A stretch of 7,667 nucleotides of DNA, taken from assembly GCA_001873845.1 (NCBI GenBank), contig MNZY01000235.1, positions 1 to 7,667 on the forward strand, in the 5' to 3' direction. Below, piece by piece: positions 1-5,543 of this stretch. The position numbers and the translations under genes were made by a program. Within the stretch, counting starts at the first letter, position 1, and every line of letters begins with the position of its first letter. Below the pieces are notes generated by a model that saw only the letters and a program-made list of their open reading frames with translations, was not told where the DNA came from and did not search any database. The DNA comes from Candidatus Altarchaeum sp. CG2_30_32_3053 (GTDB lineage: Archaea; Altiarchaeota; Altiarchaeia; Altiarchaeales; Altiarchaeaceae).

Positions 1-110
1 TAAAATTCGCAGCGCAAAAAGTAGGTGAAAGGGTTAGAAATATTGTCAAAGATGCTATAGAACATGTTGGTATAAAAGAGGGAGACATATCTATAGTAGA
101 TGTATTATAG
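1..110 (+). CDS. 3' end of an unrecognised protein-coding gene (partial)
   Basis: The frame whose codons begin at base 3 is open from the window edge to the TAG at 108-110. It gives about 35 residues, ending in GIKEGDISIVDVL. The composition (alternating charged and aliphatic residues, no rare-codon oddities) looks like the C-terminus of a real soluble protein with a final beta strand. I do not recognise the family. The 5' end lies outside the window. The next object downstream is a perfect palindrome at 151-190, which could serve as this gene's 3' end structure as well as being linked to the transposase remnant. That it is coding is likely; its function is unknown. Confidence 0.55.
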   Translation, partial: KFAAQKVGERVRNIVKDAIEHVGIKEGDISIVDVL

Positions 111-150
111 TAAATTTGCTAACTTTTTGTATAGTTATCAAATTTACGAG

Positions 151-190
151 TATAGTCATTTTACTGCAAAAAGTCAGTAAAATGACTATA
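151..190. repeat. Perfect 16-bp inverted repeat (hairpin), left flank of the transposase remnant
   Basis: TATAGTCATTTTACTG (151-166) is followed by an 8-nt spacer (CAAAAAGT) and its exact reverse complement at 175-190. A degraded copy of the same palindrome lies at about 1252-1287, on the other side of the transposase remnant. It may be an insertion-sequence end, a palindromic insertion target, or a transcription end structure for the gene that stops at 110. Confidence 0.8.
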
Positions 191-204
191 ATGGAAATGT
201 ATTA

Positions 205-1148
205 ATGGCGAGTGTTATGAAGCCGCTCAAACACATAGATTCAGACAGACATCTTGCAAGGATTCTAAAAAACAATCCAACACTAGATGGATTTTATAAC
301 TTTAAAGAACCACCTGGGCATTCAACAATTTCAAGTGTCAAAAAAGAGTTTGGAGAAGAACTGTTATGAGTATATATTCAAAAGTATAGCGATGTGGATT
401 CTTAAAAAGTTAGATATAAAAGAACTTATTATTGCGGTTGACACAACACATGCGTTTAAATATCAGAATAATAAGTGTGGAATTAAAATACATATTGCAG
501 GGGTACATCCTTTTGGCATACCAATAGCATTCACACTAATGGAAAGAAAAGCACATGATATGGCTACTTTTGAGGAGATAATTGACATATTACTATCCTA
601 CGAAATAAAAATCAAATTTATAATTGGCGACGGGGCGTATGATAACGCAAATTTTTATTACCTTGTTGCAGTCAAAGCAAAAGGGGAAGGTATTGCAAAA
701 TATAATCCTAGAAGAAGTGAATTTAAAGATAAACCAACCAATTTAGACATTGTTTAGTACTTGAAAAATAGATATAATGCATATTGTGAAATAATAAAAA
801 AAGACAAGTGTAGACCAGGACCAGAACGAACAGAACCATTACATAAAGGAATTGTTCTTTCTGACCCCCATGTCCAGGGAGAAATGCTTAGGAATTTTCC
901 AGTAACAGCGTGGAATTCTAATGAGCGAGATGAACTATATAAACACAGAACTCTTGCTGAACGTATAAATTCGATACTGTATATAATTCAAACTATGGCT
1001 TGGATTAGAAAATCTGAGAACATATAGCAAAGATGCGAGGATATTTAACATTTATTCAAGTTTTATCAGTCTTCTGATTATATCAATGTTGGCGATTGAA
1101 CTTGAGGTTCCCGAAGCAATGTTAAGAGCAAGTATATGGGATATGTAA
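205..1148 (+). pseudogene. Degenerate DDE transposase (IS4/IS5-like), two frameshifts and one amber stop
   Basis: This is a cut-and-paste transposase reading frame that survives in three frames. The N-terminal part begins at ATG 205 and runs to TGA 367-369 (…NNPTLDGFYNFKEPPGHSTI). Homologous-looking sequence then continues in the next frame from about 355-370 (YEYIFK…AVDTTH…). That frame is cut by TAG at 755-757, resumes in the same frame, and shifts again near 1000 into GLENLRTYSKDARIFN…, ending at TAA 1146-1148. The three acidic catalytic positions are still readable: Asp in AVDTTH (440-442), Asp in IIGDGAYD (629-631) and Glu in RTLAERIN (959-961). Spacing and context suit the IS4/IS5 type of DDE transposase, but I cannot assign the exact family. 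Three independent lesions make it inactive. No clear terminal inverted repeats or target duplications were found beyond the related palindromes on either flank. Confidence 0.85.
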
Positions 1149-1251
1149 TATAGTAAAAAATCTATAGTGTCAAGATACACCTGGGTTGTTTTATAGTTTA
1201 TAATTTTGTGCATTTAAGCATTTAAAATAAGTTTGTTTTTTTACACAAAAC

Positions 1252-1287
1252 ATAGTCATTATTGTAAAAAGTTACAGTATTGAATAG
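1252..1287. repeat. Degraded copy of the 151-190 palindrome, right flank of the transposase remnant
   Basis: ATAGTCATT (1252-1260), AAAAAGT (1266-1272) and CAGTA (1275-1279) appear in the same order as in the left palindrome. The copy can still fold: positions 1256-1267 pair with 1272-1283, with a mismatch and a wobble. This suggests one repeat family flanking the element. Confidence 0.55.
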
Positions 1288-1560
1288 AAATCCAAGTCCG
1301 TTTTGGCGTCATGAAAAAATATTGCTGGATGGACGAAAAAGTAACCACTCTCTAAAAAATTCTATTTTTATTTCTATTCAAATTATTTTTATAGAAATCT
1401 GAATTTTTAACTGATCAAAAAATTGGAATAACCCTACAGTTGGACAAGCTCTTTAATATCTCTAAAAATAAATTCTTAAGAGGCGGGAAAGATGGGATGT
1501 ATTGTTAATTTTATATTCCAAATAAATCTGAAATTTTAAAATAAGTTCGCTTCGTTCTCA

Positions 1561-1611
1561 TTTAAAAATTCCGTAAATTTTTAAAGATTGAAAATCTTGT
1601 AGATTTTCAAT
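1561..1611. repeat. Two adjacent perfect hairpins upstream of tRNA-Thr
   Basis: The first stem is TTTAAAAATT (1561-1570) with AATTTTTAAA (1576-1585) around a 5-nt loop. The second is ATTGAAAATCT (1587-1597) with AGATTTTCAAT (1601-1611) around TGT. They are separated by a single base. They may be palindromic repeat debris or a bidirectional terminator. No function is shown. Confidence 0.6.
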
Positions 1612-1678
1612 ATATTTTCAAAAATTTGCGTTTTTAAAATAACCTCATCCGTAGATTTTAAATTAAAATTTAAAAAAT

Positions 1679-1750
1679 GCCTCAGTAGCTCAGTGGCAGA
1701 GCGTTCGCTTGGTAAGCGAAAGGTCACGAGTCCGATCCTCGTCTGGGGCT
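1679..1750 (+). tRNA. trnT: tRNA-Thr (anticodon GGT)
   Basis: A complete 72-nt cloverleaf with no intron. The acceptor GCCTCAG (1679-1685) pairs with CTGGGGC (1743-1749), leaving discriminator T1750, which suits archaeal tRNA-Thr. The D stem is GCTC/GAGC. The anticodon stem is TTCGC/GCGAA with loop TTGGTAA, so the anticodon GGT is at 1711-1713 and decodes ACC and ACT. The variable loop is AGGTC and the T stem ACGAG/CTCGT. The 3' CCA is not encoded. One oddity is that the T loop reads TCCGATC, so position 55 (base 1732) is C instead of the nearly invariant T that becomes pseudouridine; G19 and C56 are intact. The IMPase-family gene starts 40 nt downstream on the same strand. Confidence 0.96.
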
Positions 1751-1790
1751 TTAAATTTTTTACTTTAACTAAATTTTAACATTCGCGAAA

Positions 1791-2612
1791 ATGTATGAAG
1801 ACATCTTAAATTTATTTAAAAACACAGGGATAAAAATTTCCGAAAGTGCGGGCGAAATTTATGGAACCTGTAAAGCATCTGAAATTATCGGAAACGGCGC
1901 AGGAGGAGACAAGACAAAAAAAATAGACAAGGTTGCAGAGGATATTGTAATCAGTGAAATTTCCAATAATTACGATGATTTTTGTATAATATCAGAAGAA
2001 GCAGGAATTAAATTTTTCGGGAAAGCAGGCAGTAACGACTGTAATAAATTTTTCTTTGTAGATCCGATAGACGGTTCAAATAACGCAACCCGCGGAATTC
2101 CTCTGTTTGCAACATCTCTGGCATTTTCAACATCACGATACATTGATGATATAAAAGCTGGCTATGTCAGAAATATATTCGGGGAAGAATATTATGCGGG
2201 CAGGGGAAAAGGAGCGTATAAAATCAATAATCTGGACAAGTCCAAACCCACAAAGAAAATTTTAATGAATTCAGACACAGATGATATTGAATTTTTAGGG
2301 GTTGAGATTGCATCTTATGGGAAAAATCTGTACAAAATTTCAAAAATTATGCAGGTTGCGAAACACTACAGAACCGTCGGAAGTATCGCTCTCGGATTAT
2401 GTTATGTGGCGAGTAATGCGTTAGATGCATACCTTGATTTGAGGCCTCCGAGAATTCTGGATTTGACAGCAGCAAAACTTATAATTGAAGAAGCAGGAGG
2501 GGTGTGTTTTCTTGGCAAAGAAAATTTAAAGATAGATACAAAGGTCAAGGCAAATTTAATTGCCGGAAATAAAAACAATGTTAAAAAAATAAAAAAAATT
2601 TTGGAAATTTAA
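1791..2612 (+). CDS. Inositol-monophosphatase-family phosphatase (archaeal IMPase/FBPase type)
   Basis: The 273-residue length is normal for archaeal IMPase-family enzymes, which are Mg2+-dependent cytosolic phosphatases acting on myo-inositol-1-phosphate and often also on fructose-1,6-bisphosphate. The family signatures are in order: D46…E50-D51 in the helix region, SEEAG at 68-72 (metal-binding Glu), VDPIDGS at 90-96 (D91 and D94 metal ligands) and ILDLTAAKLIIEEAGG at 222-237, whose D224 is the third metal ligand. The last motif usually reads W/x-D-x-A-A; here Leu precedes the Asp and Thr-Ala-Ala follows. ATG 1791 is the first in-frame start after tRNA-Thr. No Shine-Dalgarno sequence is visible, so it could be leaderless or a readthrough product of the tRNA promoter. 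In archaea such enzymes feed inositol lipids, compatible solutes or gluconeogenesis; which substrate applies here cannot be told. It is convergent with the OB-fold gene, 75 nt away. Confidence 0.9.
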   Translation: MYEDILNLFKNTGIKISESAGEIYGTCKASEIIGNGAGGDKTKKIDKVAEDIVISEISNNYDDFCIISEEAGIKFFGKAGSNDCNKFFFVDPIDGSNNATRGIPLFATSLAFSTSRYIDDIKAGYVRNIFGEEYYAGRGKGAYKINNLDKSKPTKKILMNSDTDDIEFLGVEIASYGKNLYKISKIMQVAKHYRTVGSIALGLCYVASNALDAYLDLRPPRILDLTAAKLIIEEAGGVCFLGKENLKIDTKVKANLIAGNKNNVKKIKKILEI

Positions 2613-2630
2613 CAAAATTTGTAACTATTC

Positions 2631-2650
2631 ATTTCACTTCATTTCACTTC
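2631..2650. repeat. Tandem 10-bp repeat in the convergent spacer
   Basis: ATTTCACTTC occurs twice head-to-tail between the two convergent stop codons. No role is visible. It could result from replication slippage. Confidence 0.5.
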
Positions 2651-2687
2651 AGTCCTGCTTACTTTACTGCTTTCTTGCTTTGCATCC

Positions 2688-2978
2688 TTACTCTGGCTGC
2701 ACGGTTAATTTTCCCTGTCTTCCCGTTGATATCTGCAATTTTCCCTGAAATGTCTTTACAAAACCATCCTCAACGACAACCTTATCCCCGCTATGTACCT
2801 GGTTTATCTGCTCATTCCACAATGTCAGTGTTGCATCTCCTGTTTCATCTTTTACTGTTGCAGTGGCAACAGTTCCCTGTCCTCTATAGCTTGAAAAATT
2901 TCTTGGTTCTCCCACTTCTTCTACATCTAATTCTATCCTGTCCACGGCCGCATTCGGCCTTAAATCGCTTACTTTCAT
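2688..2978 (-). CDS. Single OB-fold RPA-like ssDNA-binding protein
   Basis: A 96-residue protein that is essentially one OB fold of the archaeal replication protein A type. MKVSDLRPNA at the start, the GEPRNFSS segment (24-30), KDETGDATLTLWNEQI (43-58) and the glycine-rich DKVVVEDGFV (65-74) followed by GKLQISTGRQGKLTV (79-93) are the usual core strands and loops of these short RPA/OB proteins. W54 in TLTLW and the aromatics around 28-31 and 77 are likely base-stacking residues. Such small proteins bind single-stranded DNA or RNA and act in replication, repair or transcription. No zinc finger or second OB fold is present, so it is a one-domain version. The start is the only sensible ATG. Three tandem TTTAAAAA units sit directly against it, so the leader, if any, is pure A/T. 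Confidence 0.9.
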   Translation of the reverse strand: MKVSDLRPNAAVDRIELDVEEVGEPRNFSSYRGQGTVATATVKDETGDATLTLWNEQINQVHSGDKVVVEDGFVKTFQGKLQISTGRQGKLTVQPE

Positions 2979-3002
2979 TTTAAAAATTTAAAAATTTAAA
3001 AA
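2979..3002. repeat. Three tandem copies of TTTAAAAA abutting the OB-fold gene start
   Basis: Perfect 8-bp units lie at 2979-2986, 2987-2994 and 2995-3002. On the minus strand they read as TTTTTAAA units immediately upstream of the ATG, in the zone where an archaeal TATA box for a leaderless gene would lie. They may set or vary promoter strength. Confidence 0.5.
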
Positions 3003-3140
3003 TTGATATTAATTAAAATTTTGTATAATAAATTAACAACTTTAACTAAATTTATTATTTGTTCTTATAAATTTCGTGAGAAACAAACGGAAATTAAAAA
3101 AATCTAGTAAGATGTGTGATTGTAATAAAGTTGTTGCAAA

Positions 3141-3177
3141 TTTTCAAATCCTCTGTGAATTTGAAAAAAATTTTCAA
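3141..3177 (-). terminator. Candidate 3' end structure of the lumazine synthase fusion gene
   Basis: TTTTCAAAT (3141-3149) can pair with ATTTGAAAA (3159-3167). Alternatively TTGAAAA (3161-3167) can pair with TTTTCAA (3171-3177). The two hairpins share bases 3161-3167 and so exclude each other. They lie 24-60 nt past the minus-strand stop at 3201, among A/T runs, and may help to end transcription. Archaeal terminators are mainly T-tracts, so this is tentative. Confidence 0.35.
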
Positions 3178-3200
3178 AATTTTTGTTTTCGCTTTTTGTA

Positions 3201-4643
3201 TCACGCGAGGATATAATATGTTTCATTTTTCTTTCCTTTTCTTACAATCCAACCCTCTTTTAAAAGTTCGTTCATGGCAATCCATGCTGTGCTCTTTGCG
3301 ACATTAAACATTTTCATCACATATCCCGTTGTGATTTTTCCTTTCTGTTTGAGTTCTTCAATAATTTTTTCTTTTTCTTCCTTCTTAATTTTCTTTATTT
3401 CTTTTTCTTTTTTTGCCTCTGACTCTGTTCCGGTCTTTATTTCTTTTTGTTTTTTTGGCATTCCTGTTTTTCCTTTTCCTTCCTCTTTTGGGATCTCTGT
3501 TTTTGGGATCTCTGTTTTTGGGATCTCTGTTTTCGGAATATCACCTGTTTGTTTTGTTCCTTCCTTTGTTTTTATCTCAACTTTTGTTTCTTTTGGTTTT
3601 TTTAGTATTCTTGCTTTTCCTTCTTCTTTTGGAATTTCCTCTTTTACAATTTCATTTGTTTGTTTTATCTCTTCTTTCACACCTGCAAGGACATAATATG
3701 TTTTAGGATGTTCTCCGATTTTTGTAATCTGTCTTTCTTTTAAAAGTTGTTTTATAGGAATTGATACTGCTTTTCTTGTGACCTTAAACATTTTCATTAC
3801 TTCTGCTGTTGTAATTTTTCCCTTCTGTTTGAGTTCTTCAATAATTTTTTCCTTTCTTTTATTATTAATCCCTTTGATTATTTTACCTTTGGCCTTTTCC
3901 TCTTTTACATCCTCTTTTGGAATTTCTGTTTTTGGAATTTTCTCTTTTATAACTTCATTGGTTTGTTTTACTTTTTCTTTTACACCTGCCGGTGCTTTTT
4001 CCTTTCGTTTTCCTTTTTCTGATTTTTCTACTTCTCTTGCTTTTTTTGGCCTTCCTACTCTTTTTTTTCCTTTTCCTTTTCTAAGCTTGTCCATAAATTC
4101 TTCTGCTGTCATCCATCCTTCTGCTTTTTCTTCTGCTGTCATCCCTCCTTCTGCTTTTTCTTTATCTGCTTCTTTCCCGGATTCTTCAATTTTTTCTTTG
4201 GTTTTTGCTTCTTCACTCTCTTCGCCTGCAAATTTAATTTTGCACATCTTAACCACGGCTTCAACTGCCCTTTTTGCATAATCCACCCGTTCGTGTGCTT
4301 CAAGGCGACTCATTCCGGGTCCCGAAATTCCCAATGCAACCGGCTTGTTAAATTCAAGTGACAAATCCATAATCTTCCTTGACGCCTGTTGTGTTATAAT
4401 ATCATCATGTTCTGTTTGTCCCTCAATAACTGCCCCCAATGTTACAATACAGTCAATGTTCTTTTTTGACAGCAAAATTTTAACCCCGAACGGAATGTCA
4501 TAAGTTCCCGGCACCTTCATTACCTCAACAATTTCTGCATTTAAAAATTTAGCATGCTCCTTTGCTAGTTCAACCATTGCATAAGTAACATCGTAATTAA
4601 ATTCTGCTGCTACGATTCCTATACTGATTTTTTTGCCCTCCAT
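3201..4643 (-). CDS. ribH: Lumazine synthase (RibH) fused to an AT-hook-like, duplicated winged-helix DNA-binding tail
   Basis: This is a 480-residue protein, whereas archaeal lumazine synthases usually have about 130-160. Residues 1-136 are a full RibH domain, which condenses 5-amino-6-ribitylaminouracil with dihydroxybutanone phosphate to make 6,7-dimethyl-8-ribityllumazine, the riboflavin precursor. The key parts are present: F15-N16 in the first loop, VPGTYDIPFG (44-53), LGAVIEGQTEHDD (69-81) with catalytic-type H79, and the archaeal-style GISGPGMSRLEAHERVDYAKRA (105-126). Residues 137-260 are a highly charged linker with a near-tandem repeat (EGGMTAEEKA/EGWMTAEEF, 165-183) and an AT-hook-like KKRVGRPKK (193-201). 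Two winged-helix-like domains follow at about 262-320 and 421-480, both of the form EKIIEELKQKGKITT…VMKMF…LLKE…TYY-LA. Between them lies another Lys/Glu linker with three KTEIP units. The tail suggests DNA binding; the known parallel is RbkR, an archaeal riboflavin kinase-regulator fusion. The enzyme domain is sure; the tail's role is inferred. Confidence 0.88.
   Translation of the reverse strand: MEGKKISIGIVAAEFNYDVTYAMVELAKEHAKFLNAEIVEVMKVPGTYDIPFGVKILLSKKNIDCIVTLGAVIEGQTEHDDIITQQASRKIMDLSLEFNKPVALGISGPGMSRLEAHERVDYAKRAVEAVVKMCKIKFAGEESEEAKTKEKIEESGKEADKEKAEGGMTAEEKAEGWMTAEEFMDKLRKGKGKKRVGRPKKAREVEKSEKGKRKEKAPAGVKEKVKQTNEVIKEKIPKTEIPKEDVKEEKAKGKIIKGINNKRKEKIIEELKQKGKITTAEVMKMFKVTRKAVSIPIKQLLKERQITKIGEHPKTYYVLAGVKEEIKQTNEIVKEEIPKEEGKARILKKPKETKVEIKTKEGTKQTGDIPKTEIPKTEIPKTEIPKEEGKGKTGMPKKQKEIKTGTESEAKKEKEIKKIKKEEKEKIIEELKQKGKITTGYVMKMFNVAKSTAWIAMNELLKEGWIVRKGKKNETYYILA
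3491..3538 (-). repeat. Tandem 15-bp repeat coding for KTEIP units in the RibH-fusion linker
   Basis: Three near-perfect copies of a GGGATCTCTGTTTTT-type unit (plus strand) encode successive KTEIP repeats around residues 371-385. The units are alike at the DNA level, which points to recent slippage or expansion in a disordered linker. Confidence 0.7.
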
Positions 4644-4656
4644 TTTAAATAAATAG

Positions 4657-4689
4657 TAAATTTAAATACTTATAAAATTAAATTATTAA
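4657..4689 (-). promoter_or_regulatory. Promoter of the RibH fusion, within a direct-repeat copy
   Basis: On the minus strand, TTTATAAG (bases 4676-4669) is a good archaeal TATA box centred about 29 nt upstream of the ATG at 4643. That is the spacing of a leaderless or nearly leaderless transcript. It sits inside a 33-nt element that recurs at 4769-4800 with 20 identical bases in a row (TAAATTTAAATACTTATAAA). Confidence 0.55.
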
Positions 4690-4768
4690 CCCTTTTCATA
4701 CCACCTAATGCAATTTAAACAAAGATTTTATGAGCAGTTTTTTCATAAATAATTAAAATTTGAAACAT

Positions 4769-4800
4769 TAAATTTAAATACTTATAAACTGAATTATTAA
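4769..4800 (+). promoter_or_regulatory. Second copy of the direct repeat; possible rpl15e promoter
   Basis: TAAATTTAAATACTTATAAA followed by GAATTATTAA repeats the 4657-4689 element in the same orientation. CTTATAAA (4781-4788) could be the rpl15e TATA box, giving a leader of about 65-70 nt. A second TATA-like stretch near 4834-4842 would give a short leader instead, so the start site is undecided. The shared element could also be an operator that couples the two divergent genes. Confidence 0.45.
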
Positions 4801-4880
4801 AAAGTAAACGAAAATAAGAAACATACAGCAAAAATATAAATTAAACAACAAATAAATTAAACAGGAAACATAAAATTAAA

Positions 4881-5426
4881 ATGCCGTCAATGTATAAACA
4901 CATAGGATTACTTTACAGAGGACTGAGAAAAAAATTAAAAGACCCGAATTTCAGTGACCTAAAAACCATTATTAAGGGAAGAGTAATGAAATTCAGACAC
5001 AATGAAGAAGCGATAACTCATACAGAAAAGCCGATACGACTTGACAGGGCAAGAATGTACGGATACAAAGCAAAGCAGGGCTTTGTTGCGGCTGTCTGCA
5101 GGGTAAGAAAAGGCGGAAGAAATATAGGCATTCCATCCGGAGGAAGGAAACCTATGGGACATAAAAAACTTACTCCGGTAAAGTCAATTCAGCGAATTGC
5201 GGAAGAACGAACACAAAGAAAATTTATGAATCTGGAAATTCTTGCTTCTTATCTGCTTTATGAAGATGGACAGTATAAATATTATGAAGTAATAATGGTG
5301 GATCCGTATCATCCGGTAATAATGGCAGACAAAGATGTAAATTACTTGTGTGCCCCCAAACAAAAGCACCGGGTCTTCAGGGGTCTGACACCAACAGGTC
5401 ATAAAGCAAGAAAGAACAGGGCATGA
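4881..5426 (+). CDS. rpl15e: Large-subunit ribosomal protein L15e
   Basis: A 181-residue basic protein of the archaeal/eukaryotic L15e family (eL15), a 50S subunit component that binds 23S rRNA. Its recognisable blocks are MYKHIG at the N-terminus, RLDRARMYGYKAKQGFV (53-69), RVRKGGRNI with GRKPMGHKKLTPVKSIQRIAEER (88-110), RKFMNLEILASYLLYEDGQYKYYEVIMVDPYHPVI (113-147) and the C-terminal HRVFRGLTPTGHKARKNRA. The length is slightly below the usual 190 or so, mostly because the N-terminal region is compact. The ATG at 4881 gives MPSMYKH; the family often starts MSMYKY, so the choice is good. No Shine-Dalgarno sequence is seen. It is divergent from the lumazine synthase fusion and followed 117 nt later by tRNA-Trp on the same strand, so translation genes cluster here. 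Confidence 0.96.
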   Translation: MPSMYKHIGLLYRGLRKKLKDPNFSDLKTIIKGRVMKFRHNEEAITHTEKPIRLDRARMYGYKAKQGFVAAVCRVRKGGRNIGIPSGGRKPMGHKKLTPVKSIQRIAEERTQRKFMNLEILASYLLYEDGQYKYYEVIMVDPYHPVIMADKDVNYLCAPKQKHRVFRGLTPTGHKARKNRA

Positions 5427-5500
5427 AAAATTTAGTGCTTTAAATTTAATGTTTTGTTTCTCTCCTGAAATTCACTTAAATTTAACAAATTTAACAAATA

Positions 5501-5525
5501 TTTTTTGTTTTTATTTCTAATTTTT
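5501..5525 (+). terminator. T-rich termination tract after rpl15e
   Basis: Runs of six, five, three and five T (TTTTTT, TTTTT, TTT, TTTTT) occur within 25 nt, about 75 nt past the rpl15e stop. Archaeal transcription ends at such T-tracts. It would separate rpl15e from the tRNA-Trp unit. Confidence 0.45.
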
Positions 5526-5543
5526 GGTGTTTTAATAAATTTT

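Larger units (their letters stand above)
1149..1678. other. AT-rich spacer with hairpins; no supported gene
   Basis: These 530 bases hold no convincing coding frame on either strand. Their contents are a degraded copy (about 1252-1287) of the 151-190 palindrome, a stretch resembling the ends of old mobile elements (about 1190-1360), and near its right end two back-to-back perfect hairpins just before tRNA-Thr. A 14-codon frame at 1311-1355 is too short to call. The region looks like decayed insertion-sequence debris plus the tRNA-Thr promoter area, which is A/T only in its last 30 bases. Confidence 0.6.

Noticed and set aside
755..757. In-frame TAG in the transposase read as pyrrolysine
   Set aside because: The same remnant also has two frameshifts, so loss of function explains the stop; nothing else in the window indicates a pyrrolysine system.
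1311..1355. Fourteen-codon frame (MKKYCWMDEKVTTL)
   Set aside because: Too short and without context; it could be a scrap of another mobile element but nothing supports a gene.
2631..2650. Tandem repeat considered as a CRISPR or regulatory array
   Set aside because: There are only two 10-bp units with no spacers; no CRISPR-like array exists anywhere in the window.
2675..2983. Plus-strand open frame opposite the OB-fold gene
   Set aside because: It is the antisense of a clearly conserved RPA-like protein and its translation is low-complexity Leu/Pro/His text with no family features.
3274..4281. Several plus-strand frames rich in Phe and Ser opposite the RibH fusion
   Set aside because: They are the antisense of a Lys/Glu-rich tail; the hydrophobic look is a mirror of the charged codons and not evidence of membrane proteins.
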